DNA of 64,000 bases from Exiguobacterium qingdaonense. GTDB lineage: Bacteria; Bacillota; Bacilli; Exiguobacteriales; Exiguobacteriaceae. A program made the position numbers and the translations under genes. Below are positions 27,042 to 34,987 of this stretch, one piece after another; the stretch's first letter is position 1; each line of letters begins with the position of its first letter. The notes below the pieces were generated by a model, which searched no databases, was not told the origin of the DNA, and saw only the letters and a list, made by a program, of their open reading frames with translations. The DNA is taken from positions 1-64,000 of the forward strand of contig NZ_JACSKY010000004.1 of NCBI RefSeq assembly GCF_018617855.1. Reading direction: 5' to 3'.

Positions 27042-27950
27042 ATGAAAATCGCAATCACCGGCGGAACCGGGCTCATCGGTCAACCGCTCGTCCGCGCATT
27101 GGCCGATGCCGGTCACCAAGTCGTCGTCCTGACTCGTCATCCACGTCCTCGTCATCGCGGGGTGTCGTTCATCGAATGGTTGACACCGAATAGCAAACCA
27201 GAAGAGGAACTTGAGGGTACAGATGCGTTCATTCATTTGGCCGGTGCCTCAATCAATGATGGACGATGGACCCATAAACAGAAGCAAGCGATCCTCCAAA
27301 GCCGAATCGAAGGGACGAAAGAAGTTGTCCGAATCATTAAACAGTTACAACAAAAACCTCAAGTCGTCGTGAGCGGCTCGGCAATTGGCATATATGGTGA
27401 AGACCGCTCCATCACCTACTCAGAAGAGACACCATTACCGACACGTACGAATTTTCTCGGGAATGTATGCGTCCTTTGGGAGCAAGAAGCCGAGCCGATT
27501 CGCGATCTCGGTATACGCCTCGTCACCATGCGTACCGGGGTCGTCCTGTCCAATCACGGCGGGGCTTTCCCTTTAATGAAACTTCCCTATCAGTTCGGGG
27601 CCGGTGGTAAAATAGGGTCTGGCGAGCAATGGGTGCCATGGATTCATTTAGACGACCTCGTTCGATTGTTCGTCCATGCCATTGATACTGAGTCAATCGA
27701 AGGACCGCTCAACGGAACCGCCCCTATGCCGGTGACGATGAATGAGTTCGGACAGACGATTGCGAAAGTGATGCATCGCCCTCATTGGATACCGGCGCCT
27801 GCCCCGATGATGAAGCTCGCCCTTGGCGAAAAAAGTGTGATTGTCCTTGAAGGAGCAAAAGTCGTTCCGACGAAGGCGCTTCAACACGGTTTTGATTTTC
27901 GTTACGAAACACTAGAGTCCGCATTAACGCAACTACTAAAAGATGTGTAA
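27042..27950 (+). CDS. yfhF: YfhF-family epimerase (TIGR01777, SDR39U1-like)
   Basis: This 302-aa protein has the Rossmann start MKIAITGGTGLIGQPL, HLAGASINDGRWTHKQKQ and the VVSGSAIGIYGEDR segment of the atypical short-chain dehydrogenase group TIGR01777. It is expected to bind NAD(P). GGAGGG precedes the ATG. The gene is divergent from recX and 10 nt ahead of the amidohydrolase gene. The substrate is unknown. Confidence 0.88.
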   Translation: MKIAITGGTGLIGQPLVRALADAGHQVVVLTRHPRPRHRGVSFIEWLTPNSKPEEELEGTDAFIHLAGASINDGRWTHKQKQAILQSRIEGTKEVVRIIKQLQQKPQVVVSGSAIGIYGEDRSITYSEETPLPTRTNFLGNVCVLWEQEAEPIRDLGIRLVTMRTGVVLSNHGGAFPLMKLPYQFGAGGKIGSGEQWVPWIHLDDLVRLFVHAIDTESIEGPLNGTAPMPVTMNEFGQTIAKVMHRPHWIPAPAPMMKLALGEKSVIVLEGAKVVPTKALQHGFDFRYETLESALTQLLKDV

Positions 27951-27959
27951 GGAGAATGA

Positions 27960-29117
27960 ATGGTGAGTCACTTACTGATCCGAAATGCCCATATTTATCC
28001 GATTACTTCAACCCACTTTTACGGAGACCTCCGTGTCCGTGATGGCAAAATTGTCGAGATGTCCGAATTACTCGAACCACTTGACGGAGAACAAGTCATC
28101 GAAGCGGAAGGAAACTTTTTATTCCCGGGCTTTATCGACGCCCACACCCACCTCGGCTTATATGACGAGGGGACTGGGTCTGTCGGAAACGACGCAAATG
28201 AAACAGTCGAAGCCATGACGCCACATGCGCGTGCAATCGACGGAGTCTACCCGCTTGACGAAGGTTTTCAAGAGGCACGCATGGCAGGAGTGACCGCTGT
28301 GCAGGTCATGCCAGGAAGCATGAATGTGATCGGCGGGGTGACGAGTGTCATCAAAACACACGGTCGTTATATTGACGATATGGTCGTTCGACGTTACGCC
28401 GGACTGAAGATGGCGCTCGGTGAAAACCCGAAGCGAATTCATAGTATGGGAAAAACAGGTGATCTGACGCGGATGGGGATCATGGGGTTACTTCGTGAAG
28501 CGTTCCGTACCGTCGGGTCTACGAAGACGATTGGAACGTTCGGCAGTCAGATGATTCAACTCGCCCTCGATCGTGACATTCCGATTCGCGTCCACGCCCA
28601 TCGTGCTGATGACATTTTATCCGTGGTCCGATTCGCACGTGAGTTCGACCTCGATTACCGGATTGAACATTGTACGGAAGGTCATCTCGTCGCCGAAAAG
28701 TTACAGGAACTTGGTGTGAAACACGTCACGGTTGGACCGACATTTACCCGTAAATCAAAAATCGAACTCCAAAACAAGACGTGGGAAACGTATCGAATCC
28801 TCCACGAGCACGGTATGATCGTATCGATCACGACCGACCACCCGTATACGCCTGTTCAGTATTTAAATTTATGTGCGGGTCTTGCCGCACGCGAAGGATT
28901 GCCTGTAGACATCGCCCTTCGAGGCATTACAATCAATCCGGCTGAATCGCTAGGCGTCGACGACCGAATCGGTTCATTAGAAATCGGAAAAGACGCCGAC
29001 CTCGTTCTATGGAGCCACTTCCCGCTCGATTATTTATCAAAGCCCATTATGACGATCATAAACGGGGAAATTGTCTATAAAACAGACCGGGCAGAAACGC
29101 ATCACGGGGTCGATTGA
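27960..29117 (+). CDS. Amidohydrolase family protein (imidazolonepropionase-like)
   Basis: This 385-aa enzyme has the amidohydrolase metal motif FPGFIDAHTHLG near residue 57, further histidines in VHAHRADD and IEHCTEGH, and Asp in SITTDHPYT. The composite barrel ends with IGSLEIGKDADLVLW. It resembles imidazolonepropionase-related amidohydrolases, but there are no histidine-degradation genes nearby, so the substrate is open. AAGGAG lies 5 nt before the ATG; GTG three bases later is an equally possible start. It is probably co-transcribed with yfhF. Confidence 0.82.
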   Translation: MVSHLLIRNAHIYPITSTHFYGDLRVRDGKIVEMSELLEPLDGEQVIEAEGNFLFPGFIDAHTHLGLYDEGTGSVGNDANETVEAMTPHARAIDGVYPLDEGFQEARMAGVTAVQVMPGSMNVIGGVTSVIKTHGRYIDDMVVRRYAGLKMALGENPKRIHSMGKTGDLTRMGIMGLLREAFRTVGSTKTIGTFGSQMIQLALDRDIPIRVHAHRADDILSVVRFAREFDLDYRIEHCTEGHLVAEKLQELGVKHVTVGPTFTRKSKIELQNKTWETYRILHEHGMIVSITTDHPYTPVQYLNLCAGLAAREGLPVDIALRGITINPAESLGVDDRIGSLEIGKDADLVLWSHFPLDYLSKPIMTIINGEIVYKTDRAETHHGVD

Positions 29118-29157
29118 TCTTTATTATTTTTCATAAGATTTTCAACAGATAATTTAC

Positions 29158-29185
29158 TTGCATTTTTAAGAATACTATATAAAAT
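29158..29185 (+). promoter_or_regulatory. Candidate promoter of the GNAT gene
   Basis: TTGCAT (29158-29163) and TAAAAT (29180-29185) are separated by 16 nt in an AT-rich patch. They would start transcription just before the structured leader. Confidence 0.4.
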
Positions 29186-29189
29186 TATC

Positions 29190-29274
29190 TTGTAACTTCA
29201 TAAAGCAGCCAAGGCGGTTCGAACAGCGAAGCCAGAAGTATGCTTTCGTTACAACTATTCTTCAGCGGTCTGAA
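29190..29274 (+). ncRNA. Structured 5' leader of unknown class before the GNAT gene
   Basis: TTGTAAC (29190-29196) can pair with GTTACAA (29248-29254), and AAAGC (29202-29206) with GCTTT (29242-29246), closing a 35-nt internal region that has further GGC/GCC pairing. A separate hairpin, TTCAG-CGGT-CTGAA, ends at 29274 just before the AGGAGGAGG ribosome-binding site. I do not recognise it as a known riboswitch class. It may only be a stable leader. Confidence 0.35.
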
Positions 29275-29294
29275 ATAGGAGGAGGAATGTAAAG

Positions 29295-29861
29295 GTGCTC
29301 AAATTTCGTGAGCTCACCGACTGCGCGGAGTTGTTCGAACTGATGCAACACCCAGATGTCTTTCCGTATGTCCGTCAAAAGACGGTCCATTTTGACGAGT
29401 TTTTATTTAGCACGAAGCAAGTCATCGAGCTAGAAGAGCAAGGAAATCTCATCTCACGTACAATCACGAACGAGTATGGCACCCCGATCGGGACAATCAG
29501 CTTGTTCGATGTCGAATCCGGGTATGGATTCCTCGGTACGTGGCTTGGCAAGCCGTATCACGGCAAAGGTTATAATCAAGTGGCGAAAGAAGCCTTCTTC
29601 TCAGAACTCTTCTTCGAACTTGACATAGAAAGTGTATTTTTAAAAATTCGTAAGTCCAATGAACGATCGATTGCCGCAGCAGAAAAGCTTTCATATGCAT
29701 TTTGTGCGAATGAGATTCGTTCAGAGCTACTTGCGGAGATTAACCAAGGGGAAATCGAATATGTTCTATTCGAGGTGTCGAAGTCGAGTTTCCAACTCTA
29801 CTTGCATGCCCTCCATGCCCCAGAATACGAAGTCCCATACGAAGCTCAACTCGAAGCATAA
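29295..29861 (+). CDS. GNAT family N-acetyltransferase (RimJ/RimL-like)
   Basis: This 188-aa protein shows the GNAT acetyl-CoA pattern in GYGFLGTWLGKPYHGKGYNQVAKEAFFSELFFELDIESVFLKIRKSNERSIAAAEKLSY, typical of RimJ/RimL-type enzymes. The C-terminal ~40 residues extend beyond the usual domain. The start is GTG at 29295, 9 nt after AGGAGGAGG. Target molecule unknown. It is preceded by a structured leader and followed by a terminator. Confidence 0.82.
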   Translation: MLKFRELTDCAELFELMQHPDVFPYVRQKTVHFDEFLFSTKQVIELEEQGNLISRTITNEYGTPIGTISLFDVESGYGFLGTWLGKPYHGKGYNQVAKEAFFSELFFELDIESVFLKIRKSNERSIAAAEKLSYAFCANEIRSELLAEINQGEIEYVLFEVSKSSFQLYLHALHAPEYEVPYEAQLEA

Positions 29862-29890
29862 GCCGATTCTGTCAAAGAATTGGCTTTTTT
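29861..29890 (+). terminator. GNAT gene terminator
   Basis: A 9-bp stem (GCCGATTCT / AGAATTGGC, with one G-U pair) and six T follow the stop codon. Confidence 0.8.
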
Positions 29891-30029
29891 GTGTCGTTTT
29901 TGTGTGGATTTGTTGGAGTTAACTTGTCGCAGACGAATAAATCTGTTCTAATTCGAAGAGATAGGTATGATAAAGGTATGAGGGATTCGTCACAACCCCC
30001 GTTAACTGTTTCGTAAAGGAGAATAGCAT

Positions 30030-30719
30030 ATGTCAGAATCAACATTTCGTATACTCGTTACTGATGACGAAGAACAAATGCGAGACTTACTTGTATCAAA
30101 CTTAGAAAAAGAAGGATATGAGACGGTCACCGCCTCAAACGGTCTTGAAGCGATCGATCGTTTGAAAGAGGAGTCGTTTCACCTCGTCTTGTTAGACGTG
30201 ATGATGCCAGAACTTGACGGATTGACGGCCTGCATGCGCATCCGAGAGTTTTCGAACGTTCCAATCATCTTATTGACGGCACGTTCAGAAGAGCTAGACC
30301 GCATTCATGGCTTGAAGATCGGGGCGGACGACTATATCACCAAACCATTTAGCCCGCGCGAGTTGCTGGCTCGAATCGAAGCCACGTTGCGTCGTACACA
30401 CAGTTTTTCTAAAGAGCAGGATGCGACGTTTGATATCGGCGTCCTCTCCATCGATATTGAAGGACGCGCTGTCAGTGTGAAAGGAAAAACCATCAACCTC
30501 ACTCGAAAAGAGTTTGATTTACTTTACTTGTTCATCACGAACGACGAAAAAGTATTCTCACGTGAACAGTTGCTCGACCAAATATGGGGAACCGAATACC
30601 ACGGCAACCTGCGCACGGTCGACACACATATCAAGACGCTACGCTTAAAGCTCGGCGAGGCGGGCGGATACGTTCACACAGTGTGGGGCATCGGATATAA
30701 ATTCGAGGCAAACGAATGA
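30030..30719 (+). CDS. OmpR-family response regulator
   Basis: This 229-aa regulator has a receiver domain (acidic pocket TDDE near residue 11, phosphorylated D56 in VLLDVMMP, K in TKPFSP) and a winged-helix DNA-binding domain ending HTVWGIGYKFE. AAAGGAG precedes the ATG. It overlaps the kinase gene by 4 nt (ATGA). The cognate stimulus and targets are not evident from the neighbours. Confidence 0.9.
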   Translation: MSESTFRILVTDDEEQMRDLLVSNLEKEGYETVTASNGLEAIDRLKEESFHLVLLDVMMPELDGLTACMRIREFSNVPIILLTARSEELDRIHGLKIGADDYITKPFSPRELLARIEATLRRTHSFSKEQDATFDIGVLSIDIEGRAVSVKGKTINLTRKEFDLLYLFITNDEKVFSREQLLDQIWGTEYHGNLRTVDTHIKTLRLKLGEAGGYVHTVWGIGYKFEANE

Positions 30720-32107
30720 AGCGATACACGATCAGGAAGCGGATTTGGATTACCATTTGGACAGCCAGCCTCTTCTCAGCGTTCGTGTTTCTAATCATGA
30801 CCTTCTATCTATACGATAAATTCTATATTCAAACGCAAGAGGACTTACTCATCAATCGCGGGGAGAAACTTGTCACCATCTACAAGGCTGACGGTTTCTC
30901 TGATGCGTTCGCGGACAGCATGACGTACACGAATGAGTTAACAGAAACAAAAGTGTTCCTTTCCTCGGTCCGAGCGGATACACTCGGCTCCGGAAAGACG
31001 TTTTTAAGGCAACAGGACCTCGAGCGTCTGCAGGACGGATATGCCATCTCCGTCACTCGAAAGCATCCGACCGAAGATGTCGATATATTGATGACCGCCT
31101 TCCCTCTCATTCGAGATGGGGAGCTTGATAATGCGCTCATCCTCTACATGGAACTCAGTAAAATCAGTGAGCCGTTCCAACCGATTCGTCTCATGATTAC
31201 GTTTTTGCTGATCCTTATGGTCGTAAACTTGCTCCTATTCGGCAAACAAATTATCGACACCATCATCCAGCCGCTGATTCAGATGAAGCGCGCCTCTCAA
31301 GTGTATGCGCAAGGTGATTTCTCACACCGCATCCCGATTGTGTATGATGATGAGATTGGAGAACTGGCCGATACGCTCAATTCAATGGCTGAGTCGCTCG
31401 GCCTCGTCGAGGAACAGCGAAAAGAATTTTTAGCAAACGTCAGTCACGAACTACGTACCCCTCTCTCTTATATACGTGGTTATACCGAAATGCTTCAAGA
31501 TGAGTCATTAGATGAAAAGACGAAAACGCAGTATTATGAAATCATCGAGAACGAGACGAATCGACTTCAACGGCTAGTCAGCGATTTATTAGACCTCGCG
31601 CAATTAGAGCGTGACTCTTATCCAATGACGAAAGAGCCGGTCGTCTATTCGCAAGTGCTTGAAGACGTCCTCTATCGACTCGAGCCGATTGCTCGGGCAA
31701 AAGGCGTGACAATCAAGTCAGATTTAGATTTCGATTTGATCATTCTCGGGGACCACGACCGACTCGAACAAGTGATCGGCAACCTTCTCGACAACGCACT
31801 TCGCTATACGGAGACGGGCAAGACGATTTACGTGAAGACGTTCGCTGAAACAGACTATGCGATTACAGAAATTCGAGACGAAGGACGAGGCATCCCGAAA
31901 GAAGATTTAGATAAATTGACAGAGCGCTTTTATCGTGTCAACAAATCTAGAACACGAAAAGATGGTGGGACCGGTCTCGGTTTGGCCATTGCCAAGCATA
32001 TCATCGAACGACACGAAGGATCGATTCATTTCAGTTCAGAAGTCGGTCAAGGAACGACCGTCATGGTCGGCTTGCCACTCCTTCCTGAAGAAACATTTGA
32101 TACGTGA
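30716..32107 (+). CDS. Sensor histidine kinase, partner of the OmpR-family regulator
   Basis: This 463-aa kinase has two transmembrane helices (about residues 10-32 and 155-178) around a ~120-residue extracellular sensor, then a HAMP domain (about 180-235). The phospho-acceptor His is near residue 244 in LANVSHELRTPLSYIRGY, and the ATPase boxes are NLLDNALRYT, DEGRGIP and GGTGLGLAIAKHI. The sensor region shows no recognised ligand domain. It is co-translated with the regulator through the ATGA overlap. Confidence 0.9.
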   Translation: MKRYTIRKRIWITIWTASLFSAFVFLIMTFYLYDKFYIQTQEDLLINRGEKLVTIYKADGFSDAFADSMTYTNELTETKVFLSSVRADTLGSGKTFLRQQDLERLQDGYAISVTRKHPTEDVDILMTAFPLIRDGELDNALILYMELSKISEPFQPIRLMITFLLILMVVNLLLFGKQIIDTIIQPLIQMKRASQVYAQGDFSHRIPIVYDDEIGELADTLNSMAESLGLVEEQRKEFLANVSHELRTPLSYIRGYTEMLQDESLDEKTKTQYYEIIENETNRLQRLVSDLLDLAQLERDSYPMTKEPVVYSQVLEDVLYRLEPIARAKGVTIKSDLDFDLIILGDHDRLEQVIGNLLDNALRYTETGKTIYVKTFAETDYAITEIRDEGRGIPKEDLDKLTERFYRVNKSRTRKDGGTGLGLAIAKHIIERHEGSIHFSSEVGQGTTVMVGLPLLPEETFDT

Positions 32108-32121
32108 TGAGCTTGAAAAGA

Positions 32122-32166
32122 GAAAGGGGAGACCACCAAAATCCGTGGTCGTCCCCCCTTTTTTTA
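32122..32166 (+). terminator. Two-component operon terminator
   Basis: A GACCAC/GTGGTC stem extended by GGGG/CCCC, with small bulges, ends in a T-tract just after the kinase gene. Confidence 0.8.
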
Positions 32167-32176
32167 TCGAGCGCTT

Positions 32177-32464
32177 TTAAATGTCTTTCCCTTTATATTG
32201 GTCGACCGATTCTTGCTCGAGTCGTTCTCGCTCGGCATGCGTCTGCGGGAATCCATTCGCCTGCCATTCGGCACGATGACTCGAATCAAGTTGCGTGAGT
32301 CCCTGCTCCGCTTCATCTTGATTCGCATCCACACTCTCTCGCTCGTCCATTTTTTGCCATGTGTCGTCTTCCCCACGCTCTGAAAGTAGCGCCGCTACTT
32401 TCGGTGCAACGAGCGCAGCTCCTGCGACACCTAGTACAATCCCCATCATTACTTTCCGATCCAT
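32177..32464 (-). CDS. Small membrane-anchored hydrophilic protein
   Basis: This 95-aa protein has one N-terminal hydrophobic segment (about residues 5-25, VMMGIVLGVAGAALVAPKVAALL) followed by a charged tail rich in Glu, Asp and Gln. The layout recalls YtxH-type stress proteins, but I cannot show homology. ATG at 32464 follows GGAGGGG by 6 nt. It is divergent from another small charged protein. Function is unknown. Confidence 0.6.
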   Translation of the reverse strand: MDRKVMMGIVLGVAGAALVAPKVAALLSERGEDDTWQKMDERESVDANQDEAEQGLTQLDSSHRAEWQANGFPQTHAERERLEQESVDQYKGKDI

Positions 32465-32532
32465 CCTAACCCCTCCTTCACTATGCACTCTTCATTCCAC
32501 CATTTCACCATATCAAAACCATTTCGGAAAAC

Positions 32533-32558
32533 GTTTACAATGTTTCGTCTAGTGGAAA
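32533..32558 (+). promoter_or_regulatory. Possible sigma-B-type promoter
   Basis: GTTTAC (32533-32538) and TGGAAA (32553-32558), spaced 14 nt, fit the general stress promoter pattern GTTTAA-N13-15-GGGWAW with two mismatches. They precede the small charged-protein gene. Short motifs of this kind often occur by chance. Confidence 0.3.
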
Positions 32559-32581
32559 GTTTAGTTGAAGGAGGCGATTGG

Positions 32582-32788
32582 ATGGAAAAGAAACGACCTA
32601 AATCAAAACGTCCGTTCGACAACCCGGATGCGGTTGATACGGAGAAAGAAAGCATTTTTGACGAAGAAGGCATGCAAACCGTCGACCCGATTCCGGTCGA
32701 AGAGTTGAATGAGCGTGTGAAGGATGAGAAGAACAAACGTCACTCTAAAGACGATTCTGTGAGTGAAAAGAAATATACGGACAAGTAA
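32582..32788 (+). CDS. Small highly charged hypothetical protein
   Basis: This 68-aa protein is almost wholly hydrophilic, alternating Lys/Arg- and Glu/Asp-rich stretches, with no membrane segment or recognised domain. GAAGGAGG lies 7 nt before the ATG and a terminator follows. It is probably unstructured and may be stress-related, given the possible sigma-B-type promoter. Function is unknown. Confidence 0.6.
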   Translation: MEKKRPKSKRPFDNPDAVDTEKESIFDEEGMQTVDPIPVEELNERVKDEKNKRHSKDDSVSEKKYTDK

Positions 32789-32820
32789 ACAAGCTGCGGA
32801 CGTTTGTCCGCAGCTTGTTA
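32787..32820. terminator. Bidirectional terminator before cdd
   Basis: A 14-bp perfect stem (AACAAGCTGCGGAC and its complement) with a GTTT loop lies between the convergent genes. Its flanking T-tracts are short. Confidence 0.7.
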
Positions 32821-33225
32821 TGTCAAATCTTTTGGTGAAAATCCGTAAGGCAACATCTCTTCTTTCGTCATCACTTTTGTTTCACCTTTTAAGTTTGCGA
32901 GAATCAACGTGAAGTCATCGCTGGCAAATTCGGCGATCACTTGTCGACATGCACCACATGGTGAAATCGGACCGTCCGTATCACCGACGACGACGACCGT
33001 TTCAATCGAGTCACTGCCTTCTGAGACGGCTTTAAAGATTGCAGTTCGCTCGGCACACATCGATAGACCATATGAGGCGTTCTCAACGTTACATCCTGTA
33101 ACCTCTTTTCCGGATGTATCGATGACGACCGCCCCAACGTTAAATTTCGAATAAGGTGTATAGGCGCGTTCGCGCGCTTGAATGGCTTGATCGACGAGTT
33201 CTTGTACGCGTTCTTTTGAAATCAT
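32818..33225 (-). CDS. cdd: Cytidine deaminase
   Basis: This 135-aa enzyme deaminates cytidine and deoxycytidine in pyrimidine salvage. It is the small homotetrameric form: zinc ligands C57, C90 and C93, with proton-shuttling E59 in the CAE motif (SMCAERTA) and PCGACRQ. ATG at 33225 follows GGAGG by 8 nt. It is not next to era or other usual partners here. Confidence 0.95.
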   Translation of the reverse strand: MISKERVQELVDQAIQARERAYTPYSKFNVGAVVIDTSGKEVTGCNVENASYGLSMCAERTAIFKAVSEGSDSIETVVVVGDTDGPISPCGACRQVIAEFASDDFTLILANLKGETKVMTKEEMLPYGFSPKDLT

Positions 33226-33319
33226 TGGACGTTCCTCCACTTCTATATTTGAAAAGAGAAGTCTGACATCTGAACTATACCTTGAAAACGCTTACTTCAC
33301 AAGAGTTGTCACGGAGTCG

Positions 33320-34696
33320 TCAATATTTTTTCTTTTTCTTTTTCTCAAATACGACGACAGATTCGACGTGAGATGTTTGCGGGAACATGTCATACGGTTG
33401 TACGTAGTTCACTTTATATCCCGATTTCATCAACTGATCGGCATCACGTGCGAGTGTCTGTGGATTACATGACACGTACACGATTCGCTTCGTCTTCGAC
33501 GAAATGATGGAGTTGATCAATTGATGATCCATGCCCGTCCGTGGCGGGTCGACGACGACGACATCAGGAATCCAACCGTCTTTCACCCAACGCGGAATCC
33601 AATGCTCGGCACGTCCTTCGACATACGTGACGTGGTCATAGCCATTCTCACGCATGTGATCATTCGCATCATCTACCGCTTCTGGCACGACTTCCATTCC
33701 ACGAATCTCTTTTGCGTGCGGGGCTAACCAAAGACCGATTGACCCGACACCCGCATAGGCGTCAATCACACGCTCTTCCCCCGTCAACCCTGTAGCCTCA
33801 ACGACTTCACGATACATCTTTTCTGTTTGTGCCGGATTTAACTGGAAGAATGCGCGCGGAGACAAATGATAATGTACATCGTCCAATCGTTCGTCCATCT
33901 TCTCTTGACCTGCGATATGGACCGTCCGATAGCCAAAAATGACACCTGAGCGGTTCGCATTGATGTTCATGTGGAATGAAACGACATTCGGCAATGCCAT
34001 GATCCGCTCGCTCAATTCATCTAAATCAGGGACATCTTCATGACCGACGACAAGGACGACTTGTACGTCGTTCGTGTTATAGCCTGAACGGACGACGATA
34101 GTACGTGCATATCCTGTGTCACGGCGTGCGTCGTAGACGGGAATGTCGAGTTCGTTTAAAATACGGACAATCGCATTGTTGATGTTCGTCGTATCCCGTT
34201 GCTGGACCATACAGTGTTCGATCGGTACGAGATGATTCGAGTTCGGCTTGTAGAGTCCCGATACGATTTCACCGCGACGTGTGCCGAGTGGAAATTGTGA
34301 CTTGTTCCGATAGTACCACGGATCTTCCATGCCAATCGTCGGACGGATATCCGACTTGTCCACGTTGAGTTTCGTCTTTTGACGGAAGGCGTTCCGAACG
34401 ATTTCTTCCTTATATTCCATCTGCAGACGTGAACTCATGTGTTGGATTTGGCAGCCCCCGCACTCATCGTAAATCGGACAAGGTGCTTTGACACGGTCTT
34501 TCGAGTCGTTATCTCGTTTGACGACACGCGCTTCCGCGTAATTTCTTTCTACACGTGTGATTTCGACTTTTGCTCGTTCTCCCGGCAATAAGTTTGGAAT
34601 GAAGATGACCATGCGATTTACTGTCGCTATCCCTTCTCCATTTATGCCAAGTCGTTCGACTGTGACATCTTTAAAATCTCCTGTAATTAATTTCAA
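33320..34696 (-). CDS. rlmCD: 23S rRNA (uracil-5-)-methyltransferase, RlmCD/RumA family
   Basis: This 458-aa SAM enzyme methylates uracil in 23S rRNA. It has an N-terminal TRAM domain (residues ~5-60), iron-sulfur cysteines in CPIYDECGGCQIQH, the SAM motif IDAYAGVGSIGLWLA, DPPRTGMD, and the catalytic Cys in YVSCNPQTLARD. A short lysine tail ends the protein. Bacillus has one dual-site enzyme of this type (RlmCD, YefA). The TTG start overlaps the stop of the upstream small gene (TTGA), so the two are coupled. Confidence 0.88.
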   Translation of the reverse strand: MKLITGDFKDVTVERLGINGEGIATVNRMVIFIPNLLPGERAKVEITRVERNYAEARVVKRDNDSKDRVKAPCPIYDECGGCQIQHMSSRLQMEYKEEIVRNAFRQKTKLNVDKSDIRPTIGMEDPWYYRNKSQFPLGTRRGEIVSGLYKPNSNHLVPIEHCMVQQRDTTNINNAIVRILNELDIPVYDARRDTGYARTIVVRSGYNTNDVQVVLVVGHEDVPDLDELSERIMALPNVVSFHMNINANRSGVIFGYRTVHIAGQEKMDERLDDVHYHLSPRAFFQLNPAQTEKMYREVVEATGLTGEERVIDAYAGVGSIGLWLAPHAKEIRGMEVVPEAVDDANDHMRENGYDHVTYVEGRAEHWIPRWVKDGWIPDVVVVDPPRTGMDHQLINSIISSKTKRIVYVSCNPQTLARDADQLMKSGYKVNYVQPYDMFPQTSHVESVVVFEKKKKKKY

Positions 34697-34902
34697 TCTG
34701 CTTCATCCTTTCGAGACGATTGTTCTAAGTCTTTGGCGTAACGCACCACTTTAGCGCGCAACGAATCAATGTCGGCTAACAGGCGATGTAAATCTTCAGG
34801 TGTCGTGTGCTCGTCTAGCGTATTGACCGATAGACATAGCAATTCCGTTCTCGATTTTAGGACGTTCATCTTTCCGGCAGTATCTGTTCGTGATTTACCC
34901 AT
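34693..34902 (-). CDS. Small conserved-type hypothetical protein upstream of rlmCD
   Basis: This 69-aa protein is charged and mainly helical, with no membrane segment and no recognised domain. GGAG precedes the ATG by about 10 nt. Its stop overlaps the TTG start of rlmCD, making a two-gene operon. It may be a small partner or a translational coupling ORF for rlmCD. Confidence 0.6.
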   Translation of the reverse strand: MGKSRTDTAGKMNVLKSRTELLCLSVNTLDEHTTPEDLHRLLADIDSLRAKVVRYAKDLEQSSRKDEAD

Positions 34903-34987
34903 CTTGTAATCGCTCCTTTGGTTCGTGACAAAGAGTTGCTATTATAGCATACTATTTCGTGTATCTTGATGAAAAGGTGGAATCCAC

